Positions 1 to 7,777 of a stretch of DNA of 17,188 nucleotides are shown here, piece after piece. Within the stretch, counting starts at the first letter, position 1. Each line of letters starts with the position of its first letter. The DNA is taken from NCBI GenBank assembly GCA_964639275.1, contig CAZXCQ010000129.1, positions 1-17,188 on the forward strand, in the 5' to 3' direction. The DNA comes from CAZXCQ01 sp964639275 (GTDB lineage: Bacteria; Desulfobacterota; DSM-4660; Desulfatiglandales; Desulfatiglandaceae). The notes beneath the pieces are model-generated. The model made no database searches and was not told where the DNA came from. It saw only the letters and a list, made by a program, of their open reading frames with translations. Position numbers and translations under genes: made by a program.

Positions 1-7
1 CAGGGGG

Positions 8-778
8 ATGAACCGGCTGAGGCAAAAGATGAAACCCGGCTACTGTCAGAGGGCGGCACAGCTTGTCCTGGATCATAAGGGAGTCGTGCTCGTCGGTACC
101 GGGTTCCCGGTGTCTGGAAGTTTTGAAAGCGATGGCCCCATCGGTGCCATTGCCCTATACCGTGTCCTGGAGCACCTCGGCCACAAACCCCTTTTTGTCT
201 GTGCCCCCCCCATATCAAGAATTCTTGCCAGACGCTTTGTCACCCACGAGCTGCCCATTGCCGGCTGGGAAGAGACCCGGCCGATCGTCCGGAAGGCCCT
301 TGAAGAATTGAAACCCTCGCTTGTCGTCTCTGTTGAGCGGCCGGGGGTCACAGTGGATGGGCGCTATTACAACATGCGCAAAGAGGATATCACAAATCTT
401 GCTGCAAAATATGACCTCTTTTTTGAATCTCCCGGGTGTCCCACCATCGCCTTTGGGGATGGCGGAAACGAGATCGGGATGGGCAATCTCTACGATGCCA
501 TGAGGGAGATCGACATTATCCCTTCGGTTACCCGTTGCGACGAGCTGGTGATTGCCACCGTTTCAAACTGGGCCGTTTATGGTGTCCTGGCGATCCTCAG
601 CAAACTGCTCGATCAGGACATGTTTGAGTTTATCGATCCTGAGGCCACCGTGAGATACCTGGTGGCCAATGGCTGTGTTGATGGCGTCACCATGCGTCTG
701 GAGCACAGCGAAGATGGATTTTCCATTGGTGTGGGGATAGAGATTATTCATCAACTGCGCAGGCTGGTTTGTCCATGA
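8..778 (+). CDS. D-glutamate cyclase-like protein (DUF4392 family), start uncertain
   Basis: The protein matches the C-terminal domain of D-glutamate cyclase (DUF4392/GLUCM-like), which in its characterised member converts D-glutamate to 5-oxo-D-proline. Visible landmarks are TGFPV at residues 31-35, ESDGP at 40-44, a VERPG segment near 109-113 followed by DGRYYNMR, and the glycine-rich GDGGNEIGMG at 150-159. No signal peptide or membrane segment is seen, so it is probably cytosolic. The start is open. The frame has no stop before base 8, so the gene may begin left of the window. The ATG at 8 directly abuts a run of G with no spacer. The ATG at 29 has GAGG at 19-22 with a six-base spacer and is a fair alternative. 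The family assignment is confident; the reaction in this organism is inferred. It ends 134 bases before the DUF2333 gene and is probably a separate unit. Confidence 0.8.
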   Translation: MNRLRQKMKPGYCQRAAQLVLDHKGVVLVGTGFPVSGSFESDGPIGAIALYRVLEHLGHKPLFVCAPPISRILARRFVTHELPIAGWEETRPIVRKALEELKPSLVVSVERPGVTVDGRYYNMRKEDITNLAAKYDLFFESPGCPTIAFGDGGNEIGMGNLYDAMREIDIIPSVTRCDELVIATVSNWAVYGVLAILSKLLDQDMFEFIDPEATVRYLVANGCVDGVTMRLEHSEDGFSIGVGIEIIHQLRRLVCP

Positions 779-805
779 TCTGAAGCGCCGGAATCCATTA
801 GTTTA

Positions 806-835
806 TTGACAACAGGGGCTCCCTCTCTCTAAAAT
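806..835 (+). promoter_or_regulatory. Predicted sigma70-type promoter for the DUF2333 gene
   Basis: TTGACA at 806-811 is a full match to the -35 consensus. TAAAAT at 830-835 matches five of six -10 positions, with an 18-base spacer. It lies in the 134-base gap after the cyclase-like gene and about 78 bases before the ATG at 913. It could also feed the hyp genes downstream. This is a prediction from sequence only. Confidence 0.6.
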
Positions 836-912
836 GTGTAGATTAAAGCTGTTTTCCATTTAACCATCCAAATCAAAGCAATTTGGCGACTTCTTCGAGG
901 CGGTAAAAGACT

Positions 913-1869
913 ATGGAAGCGATCCCCAAAGGAAAAGAAAAAAAGAGACGGCACCGTACGATCCTGGCCATCATCATCGCCTTTGTGGTCTTCGTTGTCA
1001 TCGTCATGATCATCAATTCCAGGAAGCCCGACCGGATTTCACTCGGCCCCCTGGATACCAGTGTAAAAGGGTCGGCCTTTATAAAGACCAATGAAATTCT
1101 TATCCAACAGATGTTGGAGAACTGGCTGCCCAATGACATCTTCTGGCCGACGGTCTTTCTGGACAATATGCCCAATTTCCAGATCGGAACCCTGGAGGTC
1201 GTGCGCTACAACATCCGGGTCTTGAGGGATAACCTCACCCGTATGAGGACCACGGACAAGCTTGACCCTTATGCCGAGGCGGCCTTTACCGCCCTTTCAA
1301 ACGACCCCTACAAGTGGTGGTTTCCATCGGCAGAGAGCAAGTGGGAGCTTGCCGGTCAAAACCTGGCAAAGTTCTACAAGGCACTCGGGGCAGGAGAATC
1401 CCACTTTTATCCCCGGGCAGACAACCTGGTTGAGCTCCTTAATCAGTACGCCTCGCTCATGGGCGGGGTAAACACCCGGCTCATCAATGCCCCCCGTGAT
1501 GTTGAGGTGGTCCTGACCTTTGACGAAGAGACCGGAAAGGCCACCGAGAGCAGTAAACTGGTAAAAATCAATGTCCCCTGGTATCAGATAGACGACAACT
1601 TCTATTATGCCCAGGGCGTGGCCTATGCCCTTTACGAGTCATTCAGGGCCATACGGATAGACTTTATTGACGTCCTAAAGGATAAAAACTCTGTCAGGCT
1701 CGTTGACAAGATCCTGGAGGACCTTTATCGTTGTCACTTTGAGCCCCTCATAGTGTTTAACGGAAACCCCGGAAGTATCTTTGCCAACCATTCCCTGAAC
1801 CTTTCAGGCGTCTTTAACGATGCCAGGCAAAAGGTATACTCCTTGACCGTGGCCCTGATGCGGGGATAA
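913..1869 (+). CDS. DUF2333 family membrane-anchored protein
   Basis: A 318-residue protein that I recognise as DUF2333, a proteobacterial family with no established function. The N-terminus is strongly basic (residues 7-15), followed by one hydrophobic segment at about 16-35. The remaining ~280 residues are probably periplasmic, which makes it a single-pass inner-membrane protein with its N-terminus inside. Family-like segments are the WLPND region near 73-77, DNMPNFQIG near 86-94, a WWFPSAESKWELAG segment and a downstream FYPRADNL. The ATG at 913 is used because the positive-inside signal anchor starts just after it. The ribosome site is poor (GAGG at 897-900, rather distant). A promoter-like element lies upstream, and hypA follows after 78 bases. 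Nothing in the sequence ties it to hydrogenase maturation, so co-location may be incidental. Confidence 0.82.
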   Translation: MEAIPKGKEKKRRHRTILAIIIAFVVFVVIVMIINSRKPDRISLGPLDTSVKGSAFIKTNEILIQQMLENWLPNDIFWPTVFLDNMPNFQIGTLEVVRYNIRVLRDNLTRMRTTDKLDPYAEAAFTALSNDPYKWWFPSAESKWELAGQNLAKFYKALGAGESHFYPRADNLVELLNQYASLMGGVNTRLINAPRDVEVVLTFDEETGKATESSKLVKINVPWYQIDDNFYYAQGVAYALYESFRAIRIDFIDVLKDKNSVRLVDKILEDLYRCHFEPLIVFNGNPGSIFANHSLNLSGVFNDARQKVYSLTVALMRG

Positions 1870-1947
1870 AAAACAGCCGAAAGCCACTTTTTCCCGGCCT
1901 GCCCCCACATGGCCCCCGGTTGGTGGGAGGGTCAAGGGGTGTTTATC

Positions 1948-2289
1948 ATGCACGAGATGTCCATCGCACAGAGCTTGATCGATATCCTGAGGGAGGAGAT
2001 GGTCAAGCACGACGCAGCTGTCCTGAGATCGGTCCGGCTCCATATCGGGCAGCTCTCTGCCATTGTGCCTGATTCGCTGTCCTTTTGCTTTGAGGTAATG
2101 GCCTCCGGGACGGAGATGGCGGGGGCAAAACTGATCATGGAGATCATCCCCCTCAAAGGGACCTGCAGGGAATGCAGACACACATTTGAGATTGAGAATT
2201 ATACCTTTAAATGTCCGGGGTGCGGCTCCACCGAGATTGATACCATAGCCGGACAGGACCTATCGATCGTAGAGATGGAAGTGGACTGA
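1948..2289 (+). CDS. hypA: Hydrogenase/urease nickel maturation factor HypA
   Basis: HypA delivers nickel, together with HypB, to the large subunit of [NiFe]-hydrogenase in the cytosol. The protein has 113 residues, the usual family length. It opens with MHEMSIAQ, in which His2 is the conserved nickel ligand. It carries the structural zinc site as two CxxC pairs at C73/C76 and C89/C92. The start at 1948 is chosen because the family invariably begins MHE. An in-frame ATG at 1909 would add 13 non-conserved residues. AAGGGG at 1934-1939 sits eight bases before the chosen ATG. hypB follows after 16 bases, so this is the first gene of a hypA-hypB-hypF-hypD run. I see no clear sigma70 promoter in the 78 bases upstream, so transcription may come from 806. 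Confidence 0.97.
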   Translation: MHEMSIAQSLIDILREEMVKHDAAVLRSVRLHIGQLSAIVPDSLSFCFEVMASGTEMAGAKLIMEIIPLKGTCRECRHTFEIENYTFKCPGCGSTEIDTIAGQDLSIVEMEVD

Positions 2290-2305
2290 GAGGAGAGAAG
2301 GAAGC

Positions 2306-2965
2306 ATGAAGATATCAGTGGTAAAGGATATACTGGAGGCCAATGACCGGATAGCCCTGGAAAACAGGGCAATCTTTGATGAAAAAGGACTGGTGGTATT
2401 TAATCTAATGAGTTCCCCCGGCGCAGGGAAGACCTCCCTTCTGGAAAAGACCATCGATGGTCTCAAAGATCACCTGCGGATGGGGGTTATAGAGGGCGAC
2501 ATCCAGTCGTCTAAAGATGCCGAAAGGATCGCCCGGAAGGGAATCCCCGTGGTCCAGGTCAACACGGGAGGGGCCTGCCATCTGGATGGAAACATGATCA
2601 GGGATACCTTTAAGGATTTCAATTTTGATGACCTGGATCTCCTGGTGGTCGAAAATGTCGGCAACCTGGTATGCCCCGCAGAATTCAAGGTCGGTGAAGA
2701 CTTCAAGGTGATGATCCTCAGCGTAACCGAAGGAGAAGATAAACCATCAAAATACCCCCTCATGTTTCATGAATCAACGGTATTGCTGATCAACAAGATG
2801 GATCTCCTTCCCTATGTCGATTGCAGCATCGAAACGATCAAAGAGGAAGCCTTAAAGGTAAACCCCCACCTGACTATATTCGAGATCTCCTGTAAGACCG
2901 ACGAGGGACTTGATGCCTGGTATTCCTGGCTCAAAGAGGCTGTGAGGAGCCGGGGGGCAATTTGA
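2306..2965 (+). CDS. hypB: Hydrogenase nickel incorporation GTPase HypB
   Basis: HypB is a SIMIBI-class GTPase that works with HypA in loading nickel into [NiFe]-hydrogenase. The 219-residue protein has a P-loop SSPGAGKTS at 36-44, EGDIQSSKD at 63-71, and NKMD at 163-166 for guanine recognition. The dimer-interface metal site is present as C91-H92 and C123. Both N-terminal elements known in other HypB proteins are missing: the His-rich stretch and the CxxCGC high-affinity nickel motif. It therefore represents the short form, possibly relying on another nickel chaperone such as SlyD. AAGGA shortly before the ATG serves as the ribosome site. The stop codon lies seven bases before hypF, which implies tight co-translation. 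Confidence 0.97.
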   Translation: MKISVVKDILEANDRIALENRAIFDEKGLVVFNLMSSPGAGKTSLLEKTIDGLKDHLRMGVIEGDIQSSKDAERIARKGIPVVQVNTGGACHLDGNMIRDTFKDFNFDDLDLLVVENVGNLVCPAEFKVGEDFKVMILSVTEGEDKPSKYPLMFHESTVLLINKMDLLPYVDCSIETIKEEALKVNPHLTIFEISCKTDEGLDAWYSWLKEAVRSRGAI

Positions 2966-2972
2966 AAGGAAT

Positions 2973-5285
2973 ATGAACAAACGGGCCAGAGGTGCGATCC
3001 AGGGCATTGTACAGGGGGTCGGTTTTCGTCCGTTTATCTACCAGCTTGCCTACCGTTATCATCTTGCCGGATATGTGACCAACACGCCCAGGGGCGTTGA
3101 GGTCGAGGTCGAAGGCAACCAAAGAGATATCGAGCGCTTTTTTGAAGGTATCGTGGCCGAACGCCCTCCCCTCGCCCGTATCGCCGCCATCGAATGGGCC
3201 GAGATACCCCCGAGGGATGAAGATGTCTTTGAAATCAGGGTCAGCAAGGGAGGGGAAGAACGCTCCACCCTGATTTCACCCGATGTGAGTGTCTGTCCCG
3301 ATTGCCTCTTGGAGATGAGGGATCCAGGGGATCGACGCTACAAGTATCCCTTTATCAACTGCACCAACTGTGGCCCCAGATACACGATCATAAAGGATGT
3401 CCCTTACGACCGGTCCAGCACCACCATGGACAAATTTGAGATGTGCCCTTCCTGCGCAAGGGAATATCATGATCCCAAAGACCGGCGATTTCATGCCCAG
3501 CCCAATGCATGCTGGGAATGTGGACCCATGATCTCGCTCCACAGACCCGACGGTGTGGAGATCCCCTGTAAGGACCCCGTCAAAGAGGCCCTGTCTCTCT
3601 TGCGGGGTGGTCGTATCGTGGCCATCAAGGGGCTGGGCGGGTATCATCTGGCCGTGGATGCGGCCAACCACAAGGCGGTCAAGCGGCTTAGAAGGAGAAA
3701 GCACCGGGAGGAAAAACCCCTGGCCATCATGGTCAAGGACCTGGAGACCGCCCACAGGCTTGTCCACATCAATGCGGCTGAGGCCGACACACTGACTTCC
3801 TATCAGCGCCCCATCGTAATCCTAAAAAAGCGCCGGTCCCACGGCCTGTCGCCCCAGATCGCCCCCAGAAACCGATACCTCGGGGTCATGCTCCCCTACA
3901 CACCGCTCCACTATCTGTTGATGGCGGGGGACCTTGAGACCCTCGTCATGACCAGCGGTAATATGACGGAAGAACCGATCAATATCGATAACAAAGAGGC
4001 CTTTAGACACCTGGGCCACATTGCAGACTATTTCCTGATCCACAACCGGGACATCTATCTCAGGAGTGACGATTCCGTGCTCAGGGTCGTGGATCAGATC
4101 CCAAGACAGATCAGACGCTCCAGGGGGTATGTGCCGGTCCCCATCTTCCTCTCCGAGGCGATGAACGATCTCCCCCCTGTCCTGGCGGTGGGGGGGGAAC
4201 TCAAAGATACCATCTGTCTCACAAAAGAAAACAGGGCCTTTATAAGCCAGCATATCGGCGACATGGAGAACCTTGAGACCCTCGAATTTTTTTATCTCAC
4301 GATCTCGCACCTCAAGCGGATCCTGGAGATCCATCCCCGGCTCCTTGCACACGATCTCCACCCTGATTACCTGACCACCCGATATGCCCGCGATCAGGTT
4401 GAGCTACCCATATTCGGTGTCCAGCACCACCATGCGCACATTGTCAGCTGTCTCGCCGAACATGGTCTCACCGGCCCGGTCATCGGCCTGGCCATGGATG
4501 GGACAGGCTACGGCCTTGATGATCAGATATGGGGGGGGGAGATACTCCTGGCGGATCTTACCTCATTCAGGCGGGCAGGGCATCTCGATTACGCCCCGCT
4601 TCCGGGGGGGGATGCGACGGTCAGGTCGCCGTGGCGGATGGCCCTTGTCTATCTCCATAAGGCCTATGGAGAAAGGCTTTTTGATCTACCGATCCCGTTT
4701 GTTCGCGACCTGGACAGGCAGAAGGCACTGATCATCCTCCAGATGGCGCAAAAGCGGGTCAACTCCCCTCTCACCTCCAGTTGCGGAAGGCTCTTCGACG
4801 CGGTCTCGTCGCTTTTGGGTGTCAGACACCGGATCGCCTATGAAGGACAGGCGGCCATTGAGCTGGAGATGTCCCAGTCCCGCCGGGACAGGGGAAGGTA
4901 CCCCTGGGTGATCAATAAGGTGGGTGATCAATGGATCATGGTCACCGACAGGATCATCAGGGGGATAGTGGCGGACATCCAAAAAGGGGTTGGAAGGGGA
5001 TTGATCAGCCGACGGTTTCATAATACCTTGATAGCGATGGTCAAGGATGCCTGTATCCGAATCAGGGATGAGAGCGGGATCGATCAGGTGGCCCTGAGCG
5101 GGGGGGCATTTCAAAATGTGACGCTTCTTCGCGGGCTGAGCCGTGAGCTGACCGCATCGGCGCTCACTGTCTTTAGCCACGCAGCGGTCCCAACCAATGA
5201 TGGTTCATTGGCCCTTGGACAGGCGGTCTGTGCAGGCCTGAGGTATGCCGGTGTAACCGGACAATATGACGCATACGCCCGTTAA
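2973..5285 (+). CDS. hypF: Carbamoyltransferase HypF (hydrogenase cyanide ligand synthesis)
   Basis: HypF uses carbamoyl phosphate and ATP to carbamoylate the C-terminal cysteine of HypE, the first step in making the cyanide ligands of the [NiFe] active site. At 770 residues it is of normal length. Domains in order: acylphosphatase-like at about 5-92 with GVGFRP at 15-20; a double zinc finger with CxxC pairs at C108/C111, C130/C133, C158/C161 and C180/C183; a YrdC-like domain at roughly 200-380; and a Kae1/carbamoyltransferase domain from about 400 to the end, with an HHHAH metal motif, DGTGYG and a late SGGAFQN. AAAGGA precedes the ATG. The coding sequence carries several long G runs (for example nine at 4531-4539), all in frame here. 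Its normal substrate protein HypE is not encoded in this window. Confidence 0.97.
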   Translation: MNKRARGAIQGIVQGVGFRPFIYQLAYRYHLAGYVTNTPRGVEVEVEGNQRDIERFFEGIVAERPPLARIAAIEWAEIPPRDEDVFEIRVSKGGEERSTLISPDVSVCPDCLLEMRDPGDRRYKYPFINCTNCGPRYTIIKDVPYDRSSTTMDKFEMCPSCAREYHDPKDRRFHAQPNACWECGPMISLHRPDGVEIPCKDPVKEALSLLRGGRIVAIKGLGGYHLAVDAANHKAVKRLRRRKHREEKPLAIMVKDLETAHRLVHINAAEADTLTSYQRPIVILKKRRSHGLSPQIAPRNRYLGVMLPYTPLHYLLMAGDLETLVMTSGNMTEEPINIDNKEAFRHLGHIADYFLIHNRDIYLRSDDSVLRVVDQIPRQIRRSRGYVPVPIFLSEAMNDLPPVLAVGGELKDTICLTKENRAFISQHIGDMENLETLEFFYLTISHLKRILEIHPRLLAHDLHPDYLTTRYARDQVELPIFGVQHHHAHIVSCLAEHGLTGPVIGLAMDGTGYGLDDQIWGGEILLADLTSFRRAGHLDYAPLPGGDATVRSPWRMALVYLHKAYGERLFDLPIPFVRDLDRQKALIILQMAQKRVNSPLTSSCGRLFDAVSSLLGVRHRIAYEGQAAIELEMSQSRRDRGRYPWVINKVGDQWIMVTDRIIRGIVADIQKGVGRGLISRRFHNTLIAMVKDACIRIRDESGIDQVALSGGAFQNVTLLRGLSRELTASALTVFSHAAVPTNDGSLALGQAVCAGLRYAGVTGQYDAYAR

Positions 5286-5296
5286 GATGGAAGGTT

Positions 5297-6382
5297 ATGA
5301 AATACATCGATGAATATCGTGACGGCAAGGTCTCAAGGGGCCTTTCGCAAAAGATCAACGAGACCTCACGGAGGCCGGTTCGGCTGATGGAAATCTGCGG
5401 CACCCACACCATGTCTATATTTAGGCACGGGCTCCGCAGCCTCCTGCCGGAGACCATCGATCTGGTCTCCGGTCCCGGGTGCCCTGTCTGTGTCACGGCC
5501 ATGGAAGAGGTAGACCGGTCAGTAAAACTGGCAAGATCGCCCGGTGTTGTCGTGACCACCTTTGGCGATATGCTTCGCGTCCCCGGGACCCACACCTCCC
5601 TTGATCAGGAAAAGGCCGGGGGGGCAGACGTCAGGGTGGTCTATTCCACCTTTGACGCCCTCAAGATCGCCGGTCAAGTCCCCAAAAAGGAGGTCGTCTT
5701 CCTGGGGATCGGCTTTGAGACCACGGCCCCCACGGTGGCCGCCGCCATAAAGACTGCCCACCAGAATCAGTGCTCCAACTTCTCGGTCCTGTCCGCCCAC
5801 AAACTCCTCCCGCCCGCCATGGAGGCGCTCCTTTCAGGCGGAGATCTTGATATCCACGGTTTTATATGCCCGGGCCACGTGACCACCATTATCGGTACGT
5901 CAGCCTATGAAGCGATCACTTCACGGTACCGGATCCCCTGTGTGGTGGTCGGGTTTGAACCCATTGACATCCTCCAGGGGATACTGATGCTTGTCGAGCA
6001 GATCGAAACAGAAAGGGCAGAGGTGGAAATCCAGTATGTGCGGGGGGCCACTGCCGGGGGAAACCCGGGCGCCCTGAGCATAATGAGGGAGGTCTTTGAA
6101 CCCTGCGACTCCCCGTGGCGAGGCCTAGGAACCATACCCGGAAGCGGCCTGGCAATCAGGGGGGCATTCTCGGCCATTGACGCCAGGACCCGTTTTGACC
6201 TTGATGTCCCGCCCGCAAAAGAGCCCCCGGGGTGCAGCTGCGGGGAAATCCTCCGGGGAACCGCCAGGCCTCTGGATTGTAAGCTCTTCCGGAAGACCTG
6301 TTCGCCCCGAAATCCGGTCGGTCCCTGTATGGTTTCAAGCGAAGGGACCTGTGCGGCCTACTTCAAGTATCATTCGCCATGA
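5297..6382 (+). CDS. hypD: Hydrogenase maturation Fe-S protein HypD
   Basis: HypD is the [4Fe-4S] scaffold which, with HypC, assembles the Fe(CN)2CO unit for [NiFe]-hydrogenase. The 361-residue product shows the diagnostic CGTHT at 34-38, GPGCPVC at 59-65 (catalytic thiol region), the GFETTAPT segment, and a cysteine-rich C-terminus from about residue 312 that supplies the cluster ligands (GCSCG, then further Cys at regular intervals). AAGG at 5291-5294 lies three bases before the ATG. Only 11 bases separate it from hypF, which is where hypC lies in many operons; no hypC reading frame fits there. The stop codon overlaps the ribosome site of the following kinase gene, suggesting coupling. Confidence 0.97.
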   Translation: MKYIDEYRDGKVSRGLSQKINETSRRPVRLMEICGTHTMSIFRHGLRSLLPETIDLVSGPGCPVCVTAMEEVDRSVKLARSPGVVVTTFGDMLRVPGTHTSLDQEKAGGADVRVVYSTFDALKIAGQVPKKEVVFLGIGFETTAPTVAAAIKTAHQNQCSNFSVLSAHKLLPPAMEALLSGGDLDIHGFICPGHVTTIIGTSAYEAITSRYRIPCVVVGFEPIDILQGILMLVEQIETERAEVEIQYVRGATAGGNPGALSIMREVFEPCDSPWRGLGTIPGSGLAIRGAFSAIDARTRFDLDVPPAKEPPGCSCGEILRGTARPLDCKLFRKTCSPRNPVGPCMVSSEGTCAAYFKYHSP

Positions 6383-6392
6383 GGGGTCGATC

Positions 6393-7067
6393 ATGTTTGA
6401 CACCCTGAGACTCTCCGATCTCCCCAAAAGACATTGCGGCATCCTGAGGGGACGTTCCAGCACAAGACCCGCCATCTGGGTGGTGGAAGAAAACGGGGTC
6501 CGGGCCGTGGTCAAAGACTATAGCGCCAACCGGTTCCTTTTCAGAAATACCATCGGTCGTTTTCTGGTGTGGCGGGAGGGCAAGGTCTTTGGAAGGTTAA
6601 AGGGGCTAAAGGGTGTCCCCGCTCTCTACCGGGTAATTGATGGGATTGCCCTGGTGATAGAAGAGATACCGGGAAGGAGCCTGGAAAACCTTGAAAAAGA
6701 GATAAGGCTTCCCGCATCGTTTTTTTCCGCCCTGAACCGCCTGGTGGAGAGCTTCCACAAGAGGGGTGTGGCCCATTGTGATCTCAAGAGGGCACCCAAT
6801 ACCCTGCTGGGTGCCGATGGTCTACCCTACATCGTTGACTGGGGCGCATCGATCTTTCAGGGGGAATTCAGGATCCCCCCCTTAAACCTCATCTACCGGA
6901 GGTTTCTCTTGGATGATTTCATGGCCATCATCAAGCTAAAGCTTCGGCATATCCCGGAGGCCGTGAGCGCGGAGGAGATAAGACGTTACAATTATCGAAG
7001 TGGCGGGGAGAGGCTGATCAGGGCCGTCAGGGACAGGCTCCGGGACCTCCTGCAAAGGATTACGTGA
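6393..7067 (+). CDS. Small Kdo/WaaP (KdkA)-type kinase-like protein
   Basis: A 224-residue protein with the fold signature of the lipopolysaccharide kinase (Kdo/WaaP) group, related to RIO/Bud32 kinases. Visible elements are a probable ATP-binding lysine K41 in VVKDY, a candidate helix-C glutamate near 62, a catalytic loop HCDLKRAPN at 128-136 (Asp130, Asn136), and a DWG metal motif at 149-151 in place of DFG. There is no membrane segment. The start at 6393 is chosen because GAGGGG at 6381-6386, overlapping the hypD stop, lies six bases upstream; the frame is open further left but within hypD. The substrate is unknown. LPS core or Kdo phosphorylation is the family precedent, but position at the end of a hyp operon leaves other targets possible. 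It ends 8 bases from the convergent fur-feoA gene. Confidence 0.72.
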   Translation: MFDTLRLSDLPKRHCGILRGRSSTRPAIWVVEENGVRAVVKDYSANRFLFRNTIGRFLVWREGKVFGRLKGLKGVPALYRVIDGIALVIEEIPGRSLENLEKEIRLPASFFSALNRLVESFHKRGVAHCDLKRAPNTLLGADGLPYIVDWGASIFQGEFRIPPLNLIYRRFLLDDFMAIIKLKLRHIPEAVSAEEIRRYNYRSGGERLIRAVRDRLRDLLQRIT

Positions 7068-7075
7068 CGTCTGGT

Positions 7076-7768
7076 TCAGTCCCCTCCTTCCCTTTCCCTT
7101 ACAGAGACCATGATCTTCTGGGCGATACCCCTTCCGATGGCCAGTCTCGTATAACCATGACCCAGGATGATCCTTCCCTGCCCCGTGTTGTTGATGATCT
7201 CGATCCGGTCACCCGGTCTCAGGCCCATGGATGAGAGCCGTGCCAGGGCGGTCTTGCCGCCTGCCATCTCCCTGATGACTACGGTCTCACCCGCTTTGGC
7301 CATGGCCAGAGGCATCAGCGGTTTTCTCTGGGCCAGACACCCTGAGCAAAGGCCATAGATCTCCATCCGGTGCTGAAGCATATGGAATCCATGGCCTGTC
7401 GCGATTTCTGCCTGGAGCCGCTCCATGTCCCGGTCGGCAAATTCAACGATCTTTCCGCACTTGGTGCAGATAAAGTGATCGTGGTGTCTCCCCAGATGTC
7501 GATGTTCATACCGTATGGGCTGGTCCTTAAACTGCTTTTTCTGTGCAAATCCCAGATCCACCATCCGGTTCATGGATTGCCTGACAAATTCAGGCTCGTA
7601 ATCATATCCCTCTTCTGCGAGCAGCTGACACATCTCTTCCATGGTGACGTGCTCTTCGGTGCCCAAAAAGACATCAATGATGTTTAGCCTGTCTTGAATC
7701 CGATCGTATCCGTCAGCCTCAATCAGGGTCTCAAAATTGACCCTTTCAAAGTGATCATTCTCTTTCAT
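7076..7768 (-). CDS. Fur-family regulator fused to a FeoA domain
   Basis: A 230-residue protein with two recognisable domains. Residues about 20-148 form a Fur-type winged helix and metal-binding dimerisation domain: HHDHFICTKCGKIVEF at 95-110 gives the His-rich metal site and the first zinc pair C101/C104, with the second pair at C141/C144. Residues about 152-226 match FeoA (SH3-like), including MGLRPGDRIE near 171-180. Fur proteins bind DNA with Fe2+ or a related metal; FeoA normally assists the FeoB ferrous transporter, and a related SH3 domain terminates DtxR/IdeR repressors. The fusion is therefore probably an iron- or metal-responsive repressor with an extra regulatory domain. No feoB lies nearby. 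The start codon is nine bases after the hydrolase gene, preceded by AGAGAGA. The role of the FeoA part is inferred. Confidence 0.9.
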   Translation of the reverse strand: MKENDHFERVNFETLIEADGYDRIQDRLNIIDVFLGTEEHVTMEEMCQLLAEEGYDYEPEFVRQSMNRMVDLGFAQKKQFKDQPIRYEHRHLGRHHDHFICTKCGKIVEFADRDMERLQAEIATGHGFHMLQHRMEIYGLCSGCLAQRKPLMPLAMAKAGETVVIREMAGGKTALARLSSMGLRPGDRIEIINNTGQGRIILGHGYTRLAIGRGIAQKIMVSVREREGGD

Positions 7769-7777
7769 TCTCTCTAT

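Noticed and set aside
1900..1947. Sigma54-type promoter before hypA
   Set aside because: TGGC and TTGG occur near 1913-1926, but the downstream element lacks the GC dinucleotide and the spacing is one base off the required pattern.
1870..1947. Terminator between the DUF2333 gene and hypA
   Set aside because: Only a loose CCCAC/GTGGG pairing with a large loop is visible and no U-run follows, so read-through into hypA is more likely.
3276..5180. Long reverse-strand open frames opposite hypF
   Set aside because: They are antisense shadows of a fully recognisable HypF and are explained by codon composition.
5286..5296. A hidden hypC between hypF and hypD
   Set aside because: Only 11 bases separate the genes and no small frame with the HypC start (MC followed by a conserved N-terminal block) occurs in any gap of the cluster.
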